Positions 5,958 to 10,131 of a stretch of DNA of 10,131 nt are shown here, one piece after another; the stretch's first letter is position 1; each line of letters starts with the position of its first letter. Origin of the DNA: Candidatus Methylomirabilota bacterium (GTDB taxonomy: Bacteria > Methylomirabilota > Methylomirabilia > Methylomirabilales > JACPAU01). A program made the translations under genes and the position numbers. The notes under the pieces were generated by a model, which was given only the letters and a program-made list of their open reading frames with translations, was not told where the DNA came from and made no database searches. The DNA lies in assembly GCA_023249205.1 (NCBI GenBank), contig JAHFDC010000013.1, positions 1-10,131 on the forward strand, read 5' to 3'.

Positions 5958-6572
5958 ATGTTCCGCCTGATCCCGCGCGAGGAGAAGTTCTTCGATCTGT
6001 TTGAGCAGGCCGCCGAGAACATCCTGGCCGGGGCGCAGGCCCTGGAGCAACTGATCGAGGCGGGGACGGCCGACCCGGCCGCCGTCCGGAAGGTGGAGGA
6101 CCTGGAGCACCAGGGGGACCGGATCACCCACCAGATCATCCGGATGCTCCACCGGAGCTTCATCACGCCCATCGACCGGGAGGACATCCACAACCTCACC
6201 AAGGCTCTCGATGACTGCCTGGACCTCATCTGGGCCGTGGCGGTCCGCATGAGCCTCTACAAGATCGCCGACACCCCGCCCGAGGCCCGCCGCCTGGCCC
6301 GGCTTATCACCGAGTCCTGCAGCGAACTCATCAAGGCGGTCCACTCCCTCCGGGCGATGAAGGACGTCATCCCCTCCTGCGTGGAGATCAACCGGCTCGA
6401 GAACGAGGCGGATGACCTGGCGCGGGACGCGATCGCCCGCCTCTTCGAAGGGGGGCACACCCCCATTGACGTGATCAAGTGGAAGGAGATCTACGAGACC
6501 ATGGAGACGGCGACCGACCGGTGCGAGGACGCCGCCAACATCCTGGAGGGGATCTACCTGAAGAACGCATGA
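5958..6572 (+). CDS. DUF47/PhoU-like phosphate transport regulator
   Basis: 204 aa, all helical, no membrane segment, so cytoplasmic. Typical DUF47 features: an N-terminal FRLIPREEKFFDLFEQAAEN, a PhoU-type metal-binding pattern VEDLEHQGDRITHQI (46-60), a second ENEADDLARDAIARLF (149-163) and a closing KEIYETMETATDRCEDAANI segment (176-195). DUF47 genes commonly sit directly before PiT phosphate transporters and are thought to modulate them. GGAGA (5946-5950) lies 7 nt before the ATG. The stop overlaps an ATG in an ATGA, the arrangement expected if a pit gene once began exactly here. That downstream frame is now broken after 24 codons. Confidence 0.92.
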   Translation: MFRLIPREEKFFDLFEQAAENILAGAQALEQLIEAGTADPAAVRKVEDLEHQGDRITHQIIRMLHRSFITPIDREDIHNLTKALDDCLDLIWAVAVRMSLYKIADTPPEARRLARLITESCSELIKAVHSLRAMKDVIPSCVEINRLENEADDLARDAIARLFEGGHTPIDVIKWKEIYETMETATDRCEDAANILEGIYLKNA

Positions 6573-6767
6573 GCGAACCGGCCCGGCTCATCATCGGCGG
6601 GGTTCTCGGTGCGGGGCTCGCGCACGGGGGGGTGCTGTCCTGACCGCGAAGGGCCTGAAGCCGATCTTCGCCGCCATGGTGGCCCTCTCCTGGGGCCTCT
6701 TTCGGGCCCACCCCTCGGTGGGCCAACCCCTCTTTCTGGAACTCGCAGCTCCCCTCCATAGGGATTC
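6569..6767 (+). pseudogene. Remnant of a resident pit gene: start plus middle fragment, frameshifted
   Basis: An ATG overlapping the DUF47 stop opens a frame reading MSEPARLIIGGVLGAG, then LAHGG, that stops after 24 codons at 6643. Adding one G to the G7 run at 6626-6632 restores a frame continuing AVLTAKGLKPIFAAMVALSWGLF to about 6702. This restored stretch aligns with almost no gap to residues 114-152 of the intact PiT downstream (LIGGFAGAAVVKAG, GLIKIGVFMV), with about 14 identities in 37 positions by my count. So the piece is a PiT middle region joined to a short start, with about 100 codons missing between. After 6702 no similarity is visible. I read it as the wrecked native pit, once coupled to DUF47. 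The alternative is a chance small membrane peptide. Confidence 0.65.
6705..6724 (+). terminator. Terminator-like hairpin inside the pit remnant
   Basis: GGCCCACC, a 4-nt loop CCTC, then GGTGGGCC form a perfect 8-bp stem. It is followed by AACCCCTCTTT, which has only a short interrupted T run, so termination strength is doubtful. It begins where similarity to PiT ends. If active it would end DUF47 transcription before the intact pit gene. Confidence 0.35.
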
Positions 6768-7781
6768 GTGCACAACTCGGGTCGAATCTTGCTGACCACC
6801 GTCGTCTTGATCATCCTCGTCGCCCTCATCTTCGACTTCATCAACGGCTTTCACGACGCCGCCAACTCGATCGCTACCGTTGTTTCAACCCGCGTGTTAA
6901 CGCCACTTCAGGCGGTCGTCTGGGCGGCCTTTTTCAATTTCGTCGCCGCGTTCGGCTTCGGCGTCCAGGTCGCAACGACTGTGGGCAAAGGCGTGGTGGA
7001 AGCCAGCGTCGTCGATCAATGGGTGATCCTCGCCGGCCTGATGGGTGCCATCCTGTGGGACCTCATCACCTGGTACTGGGGACTCCCTACCAGCTCCTCC
7101 CACGCGTTGATTGGCGGCTTTGCCGGCGCCGCTGTCGTGAAGGCTGGGTTCGCATCGCTGCTCGTCGCCGGGCTCATCAAGATCGGAGTATTCATGGTCC
7201 TGGCGCCCCTGATCGGGCTGGCGCTGGGGTTCGGGTTAATGCTGGCCACCGTGTGGACCTTCAGGAGGGCTGCTCCCGGCCGCGTGGACAAGCTTTTTCG
7301 CCACCTCCAGCTCCTGTCGGCAGCGGGCTACAGTCTGGGCCACGGGACAAACGACGCGCAAAAAACGATGGGCATCATCGCGGTGCTCCTCTTCACCACA
7401 GGCCATCTCGGTCGCGAGTTCTACGTCCCCTTCTGGGTGATCATGGCAGCGCACGCCGCGATTGGGCTCGGCACCCTGGCTGGAGGCTGGCGGATCGTCA
7501 AGACCATGGGCATGCGGATTACGAAGCTGCGCCCGGTCGGGGGATTCTGCGCCGAGGCCGCCGGAACACTGACCCTCCTTGGGACGGCCATCGGCGGGAT
7601 TCCCGTGAGCACAACGCACACGATTACCGGCGCGATCGTGGGGGTGGGGGCATTGCAGCGACTCTCCGCAGTGCGGTGGGGGGTAGCAGGGCGCATCGTT
7701 TGGGCGTGGGTCTTTACGGTCCCCGCATCGGCCCTCATCGCCGCGGCGACCTGGCTCCTCCTTCACCTCGCTGGTGCCTAG
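6768..7781 (+). CDS. pit: Low-affinity inorganic phosphate transporter (PiT family)
   Basis: 337 aa, about ten membrane helices. The two PiT signature halves are intact: NGFHDAANSIATVVSTRVL (26-44) and GHGTNDAQKTMGIIAVLL (191-208), plus SSSHALIGG (109-117) and the mirrored VSTTHTITGAIVGVGA (280-295). Members import phosphate with a cation (H+ or Na+) across the inner membrane. The start is uncertain: GTG 6768 has only a weak AGGG before it, and a TTG at 6789 is possible. Codon use differs from the neighbours, with TTA, TCA, AAT, CAA, AAA, GTT and CTT frequent here and scarce in DUF47, ddl and tatC, consistent with acquisition from another genome. It lies between two apparent remnants of a different pit gene. 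It is probably the working transporter paired with DUF47. Confidence 0.92.
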   Translation: MHNSGRILLTTVVLIILVALIFDFINGFHDAANSIATVVSTRVLTPLQAVVWAAFFNFVAAFGFGVQVATTVGKGVVEASVVDQWVILAGLMGAILWDLITWYWGLPTSSSHALIGGFAGAAVVKAGFASLLVAGLIKIGVFMVLAPLIGLALGFGLMLATVWTFRRAAPGRVDKLFRHLQLLSAAGYSLGHGTNDAQKTMGIIAVLLFTTGHLGREFYVPFWVIMAAHAAIGLGTLAGGWRIVKTMGMRITKLRPVGGFCAEAAGTLTLLGTAIGGIPVSTTHTITGAIVGVGALQRLSAVRWGVAGRIVWAWVFTVPASALIAAATWLLLHLAGA

Positions 7782-7782
7782 C

Positions 7783-7941
7783 GTGAGCCGGCGGTCCGAA
7801 GGGGACAATTTCGCCAGGGCCACGCAATTCCGACCCATAGGCTTCCACCACCGAAAAATCGTCTCCGCCTGGACCTTCACCCTTCCGGGGTCCGGCCTCG
7901 TGGCCTACCTCACCTACCTCCTGTTCAGTCGCTGGGCCTGA
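7783..7941 (+). pseudogene. Remnant of a pit gene: C-terminal fragment
   Basis: A frame open from GTG 7783 (1 nt after the intact pit stop) to TGA 7941 ends with FHHRKIVSAWTFTLPG, then SGLVAYLTYLLFSRWA. This aligns ungapped with the C-terminus of the intact PiT (GRIVWAWVFTVPASALIAAATWLLLH, residues 308-333), with 13 identities in 29 positions: I, V, A, W, F, T, P, S, L, A, T, L, L. Residues before FHHRK (about 7783-7842) show no clear PiT similarity and probably include the junction. Codon use of the last 30 codons is GC-rich like the genome. It lacks any plausible ribosome binding site of its own. Reading it as an independent 52-aa single-helix protein is possible but less economical. Confidence 0.65.
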
Positions 7942-8043
7942 CCCTCACCCGCGGCCGCGCCGGGTCCCTCGGCGGGACCATTCCCCGCATCCGGCTCCCC
8001 GTCCTGCTGAACCACGCCCACCCGGAGCTTCCCAACTCGCGGT

Positions 8044-8064
8044 CGCGGCCTCGAAGAGGCCGCG
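8044..8064. repeat. Strong 9-bp inverted repeat in the pit-tat gap
   Basis: CGCGGCCTC, loop GAA, GAGGCCGCG form a perfect 9-bp stem with a 3-nt loop. It can extend one or two pairs more by wobble (8041-8043 with 8065-8067). No T run follows, so it is not a classic intrinsic terminator. It may halt or stabilise the phosphate-locus transcript, or be a REP-like element. A second, weaker stem (GGTCCC 7963-7968 with GGGACC 7974-7979) lies upstream. The 7942-8165 gap otherwise holds only the tat promoter and ribosome binding site. Confidence 0.55.
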
Positions 8065-8098
8065 GCTCGACCTGACAGGGGCGCGGGGGAAATTCGGC

Positions 8099-8128
8099 TT
8101 GACACCCCGGGAAAGCGGCCACTAGGCT
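8099..8128 (+). promoter_or_regulatory. Candidate sigma70-type promoter of the tat operon
   Basis: TTGACA (8099-8104), an 18-nt spacer and TAGGCT (8123-8128) place a transcription start near 8135, about 30 nt before tatA. That leader contains GGAGGAGG (8150-8157), 8 nt before the ATG. The -35 is a perfect consensus match and the -10 is fair. The -35 and the following CCCCGGG are identical to 1725-1737. Confidence 0.55.
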
Positions 8129-8165
8129 GGGCGGGAGCCCGTGATGGGCGGAGGAGGGGGCGGCG

Positions 8166-8492
8166 ATGTTCGGCATCGGGATGCCCGAACTGATCCTCCT
8201 GTTCGTCCTGGCGCTGCTGATCTTCGGGCCGAAGCAGTTGCCGGAGATCGGGAAGCAGTTGGGACGCGCTCTGGGGGAGTTGCGCCGGGCGTCCGAGGAC
8301 CTGAAGCAAGGCTGGGCGGCCGAGGTCGCGGCGGCGGAAGAGCCCGCTCCTCCGCTAGCGGCCAGCGCCGCCCCGCCGGCCGGGCCCCCTCCCGCGACCC
8401 CCCCGCCCCCCCCGGAGGGTGCTCCGCCGGCTCCCGAGTCCCCGGCCGGGACGGAACCTGCCTCCCGCAAGCCGGAAGGCCCCCCCGCATGA
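8166..8492 (+). CDS. tatA: Sec-independent translocase TatA/TatB-family subunit
   Basis: 108 aa. It has an N-terminal membrane helix (MFGIGMPELILLFVLALLIF), the F20-G21-P22 hinge, then an amphipathic helix (KQLPEIGKQLGRALGELRRA), the diagnostic Tat A/B/E architecture. From about residue 57 the protein becomes a Pro/Ala-rich, low-complexity tail of some 50 residues. FGPKQLPEIGKQLG resembles TatA, while Glu8 and the MFxIGxxEL start resemble TatB, so a single subunit may serve both roles. GGAGGAGG precedes the ATG by 8 nt and a promoter-like site lies upstream. Its stop overlaps the tatC start in an ATGA, so the two are co-translated. It acts in the inner membrane, exporting folded twin-arginine proteins. 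Confidence 0.9.
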   Translation: MFGIGMPELILLFVLALLIFGPKQLPEIGKQLGRALGELRRASEDLKQGWAAEVAAAEEPAPPLAASAAPPAGPPPATPPPPPEGAPPAPESPAGTEPASRKPEGPPA

Positions 8493-9286
8493 CCGACGCC
8501 AAGATGCCCTTCCTCGCCCACCTGGAGGAACTCCGGCGCCGGATCGTCGTCTGCCTGATCGCGATCGGGATCGGCTTCGCCCTCTCCTTCAGTTACTCCG
8601 AGTACGTCCTCGCCCTCCTGAAACGGACCCTCGCGACGAGCCTTGTCATTCAGTGGACGTACCCCTATCTGGTGGCGCTCCCCCGGGTCCCCCCGGACCT
8701 GGTCTTCCTCGCCCCGGCGGAGGCCTTCTGGGCGCACCTGAAGCTGGGGTTCCTCACGGGACTGCTGATCGCGCTGCCGATCGTCCTCTACGAGGTCTGG
8801 AAGTTCGTAGCCCCCGGGCTCCTCCAGCGGGAGAAGCGGTTCGCCCTCCCGTTCGTCTTCCTCTCGGTTGTCTTCTTCCTTGCCGGGATCGCCTTCTGCT
8901 ACTTCCTGGTCCTCCCCTTCTCCATGAACTTTCTCCTGACCTACAAGACGGAGGGGCTCAAGCCCATGCTGTCGGTGGGACAATTCATTGATTTCTCCGT
9001 CAAGTTCCTCCTCGCCTTCGGGGTAGTCTTCCAGTTGCCGCTCGCCATCGCCGTCGCGGCGGCGGCGAATCTCATCTCTGCGAAGTTCCTCGCCCGCAAC
9101 CGCAAGTACGCCGTCCTGGTGAACTTCACCCTCGCCGCCATCCTCACCCCCACCCCCGACGTCTTCAACCAGACCCTGATGGCCGTCCCCCTCTGCCTGC
9201 TCTACGAGCTCGGGATCCTGGCCGCCCGCCTCATCGAGAAGGCCCGGCGGAAGGCGGCGGTGACCGAGGCCGCCGGCGAAGCCTGA
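8489..9286 (+). CDS. tatC: Sec-independent protein translocase TatC
   Basis: 265 aa with six membrane helices, the normal TatC size. Landmarks: the N-terminal MPFLAHLEELRRRIV (6-20), which contributes to the twin-arginine recognition site; LAPAEAFWAHLKLGFLTGLL (74-93); YEVWKFVAPGLLQREKR (101-117, where E115 matches E. coli TatC Glu103); LPFSMNFLL; and LTPTPDVFNQTLMAVPLCLL (219-238) followed by YE. The ATG at 8489 overlaps the tatA stop (ATGA). The frame is open further upstream to 8141, but that part encodes only a shadow of tatA. TatC binds signal peptides and recruits the TatA/B subunit encoded just before it. The basic C-terminus (EKARRKAAVTEAAGEA) is expected in the cytoplasm. The stop lies 13 nt from the end of the convergent uppP. 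Confidence 0.96.
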   Translation: MTDAKMPFLAHLEELRRRIVVCLIAIGIGFALSFSYSEYVLALLKRTLATSLVIQWTYPYLVALPRVPPDLVFLAPAEAFWAHLKLGFLTGLLIALPIVLYEVWKFVAPGLLQREKRFALPFVFLSVVFFLAGIAFCYFLVLPFSMNFLLTYKTEGLKPMLSVGQFIDFSVKFLLAFGVVFQLPLAIAVAAAANLISAKFLARNRKYAVLVNFTLAAILTPTPDVFNQTLMAVPLCLLYELGILAARLIEKARRKAAVTEAAGEA

Positions 9287-9299
9287 GTCGCCCGTCGCG

Positions 9300-10091
9300 T
9301 CAGGAAACCCAGATCCCGACCACGACGAGCGCGCCGACGAGCAGGCAGTAAAAGGCGAAGGGATAGAGCGAGCGGGTCCGGAGGTAGCGGAGGAGCCCGC
9401 CAATCGCGGCGTAGCCCGCCGCAAACGCCGCGAAAAAGCCGACGAGGAGGGGGCCCCAGGCGATAGACACCACACCCGCGTGCCGGAGGCCGAGGAACTG
9501 ATACGCGCCCGCCCCCAGGATGATGGGGATGGCCAGGAGGAACGAGAACCTGGCCGCCGCCTCCCGCGTGAACCCGAGGAGGAGGCCGACCGCGATCGTG
9601 GACCCCGATCGGGAGATGCCCGGCGCGATGGCCACCGCCTGTGCCACCCCAATGCAGAGGGCCTCGGGAGCACCCAGGGTTGCCAGGGACCTGGAGCGCC
9701 GGCCGGCCCGCTCCGCCACCGCGAGGAGGACCGCCGTCCCCAGGAGAAAGACCCCGACCCAGTCCGGACGAGCGAAGAGCGTCTCGAAGAACCCCTTGGC
9801 GAAGTAGCCGGCCGCCGCCCCCGGGAGTGTCCCCACGATGAGGGCACTCAGGAGACGCCTGCCGTCCGGCGCTCCCACGAGAAGCCGCCGCGCCAGGTGC
9901 GCCAGGTCCCTCCCGAAGTACAAGAGCAGAGCAAGAAGCGTCCCCAGGTGGACGGTGACATCAAAGGTGAGACCAGGGTCGCGCCAGCCGAGGACCCAGG
10001 GCACGAGGACCAAGTGGGCCGAACTGCTGACCGGCAGAAACTCCGTGAGGCCCTGAACAATTCCCAGGATGGTCGCCTCCCACAGGCTCAC
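9300..10091 (-). CDS. uppP: Undecaprenyl-diphosphatase UppP (BacA)
   Basis: 263 aa from the preferred GTG at 10091. The complement of 10099-10103 is GGAGG, 7 nt before it, and the protein then begins MSLWEATILGIVQGLTEFLP as is usual for the family. A GTG at 10106 would add five residues (MGGGR) that are the ribosome binding site read as codons. Active-site motifs: the (E/Q)xxxE motif Q13-x3-E17 in IVQGLTEFLPVSSSAHL, H48 in VTVHLGTL, and PGISRSGST (157-165; R161 matches E. coli Arg174). About eight membrane helices. It removes a phosphate from undecaprenyl pyrophosphate to regenerate the lipid carrier for peptidoglycan and O-glycan synthesis, and overexpression of homologues gives bacitracin resistance. 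Its promoter lies beyond the window edge or is truncated there. Confidence 0.95.
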   Translation of the reverse strand: MSLWEATILGIVQGLTEFLPVSSSAHLVLVPWVLGWRDPGLTFDVTVHLGTLLALLLYFGRDLAHLARRLLVGAPDGRRLLSALIVGTLPGAAAGYFAKGFFETLFARPDWVGVFLLGTAVLLAVAERAGRRSRSLATLGAPEALCIGVAQAVAIAPGISRSGSTIAVGLLLGFTREAAARFSFLLAIPIILGAGAYQFLGLRHAGVVSIAWGPLLVGFFAAFAAGYAAIGGLLRYLRTRSLYPFAFYCLLVGALVVVGIWVS

Positions 10092-10131
10092 CCGACCACC
10101 TCCCACCGCAGGCGAACTTGCGCGGGATAAT

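Noticed and set aside
5199..6458. 419-codon minus-strand frame opposite exbD, the DedA gene and DUF47
   Set aside because: The opposite strand carries three clear family members with conserved residues. The antisense product is a low-complexity charged sequence.
7783..7941. Independent 52-aa single-helix membrane gene
   Set aside because: No ribosome binding site, and the C-terminal 29 residues align too well with the end of the adjacent PiT; a pit remnant explains it better, though not with certainty.
8141..8488. N-terminal extension of tatC, in frame from 8141
   Set aside because: It overlaps the whole of tatA in another frame and encodes Arg/Pro-rich low complexity. TatC homologues begin at the MTDAKMPFLAHLEEL-like position, and ATGA coupling supports 8489.
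8358..8490. C-rich runs in the tatA tail as a regulatory or repeat element
   Set aside because: They simply encode the Pro-rich tail (CCC/CCG codons) and show no regular repeat unit.
7925..9847. Very long open frame on the minus strand across tatA, tatC and uppP
   Set aside because: It is antisense to tatA/tatC and out of frame with uppP, its translation is Arg/Gly/Glu/Pro-rich low complexity, and it matches nothing recognisable. Long empty frames are expected opposite genes at this GC content.
10092..10106. Alternative GTG start for uppP at 10106
   Set aside because: The extra codons MGGGR are the Shine-Dalgarno sequence itself read as protein; the start at 10091 fits the family N-terminus.
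10125..10131. GGATAAT at the right edge as a -10 box
   Set aside because: It is on the plus strand, at the truncated window edge, with no visible -35 or downstream gene.
1..10131. CRISPR arrays, tRNA, rRNA, insertion sequences, integrases or phage genes
   Set aside because: Read through on both strands: no regularly spaced direct repeats, cloverleaf-like segments, transposase motifs or terminal inverted repeats were seen.

Overview
This is a GC-rich bacterial window, densely packed with housekeeping cell-envelope and transport genes. Most third codon positions are G or C, and GTG starts and ATGA/GTGA stop-start overlaps are common. The ExbB/ExbD pair, the Tat translocase and the WecA-type sugar-phosphate transferase point to a diderm (Gram-negative-type) bacterium. 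The gene mix and codon style would suit GC-rich groups such as Methylomirabilota/Rokubacteria or former Deltaproteobacteria. That placement is inference; no rRNA or other phylogenetic marker is present.

Layout. (1) At 1-1695 on the + strand lie the tail of a UDP-sugar dehydrogenase, a WecA-like glycosyl-1-phosphate transferase, a DUF4321 membrane protein and a small AT-richer membrane ORF. (2) At 1881-2639 is an unrecognised protein built from about six 25-residue helical repeats. It converges on a minus-strand conserved hypothetical gene (2636-3028), and the two share one CTAG as both stop codons. (3) From 3096 to 5933 run ddl, exbB, exbD and a DedA-family gene on the + strand, with short gaps or overlaps. 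(4) At 5958-7941 is a phosphate-uptake locus: a DUF47/PhoU-like gene, then an intact PiT transporter flanked on both sides by what look like remnants of a different, older PiT gene. (5) At 8099-9286 a promoter-like site precedes a tatA/tatB-type gene overlapping tatC. (6) uppP (9300-10091, minus strand) converges on tatC.

How the genes fit together. WecA draws on undecaprenyl phosphate, UppP regenerates it from the pyrophosphate form, and DedA proteins are implicated in returning it across the membrane. Ddl makes the D-Ala-D-Ala dipeptide for peptidoglycan. ExbB/ExbD convert proton motive force into mechanical work at the envelope, but no TonB or TolA partner is visible here. DUF47 plus PiT is a standard phosphate-uptake pairing.

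The most unusual observation is the PiT locus. The resident pit gene appears to have been broken and replaced by a compositionally different pit copy, with middle and C-terminal fragments of the old gene left on either side. The second is the 25-residue-repeat coiled-coil protein. I see no CRISPR array, tRNA, rRNA, insertion sequence or phage gene, and no clear multi-gene novel system.
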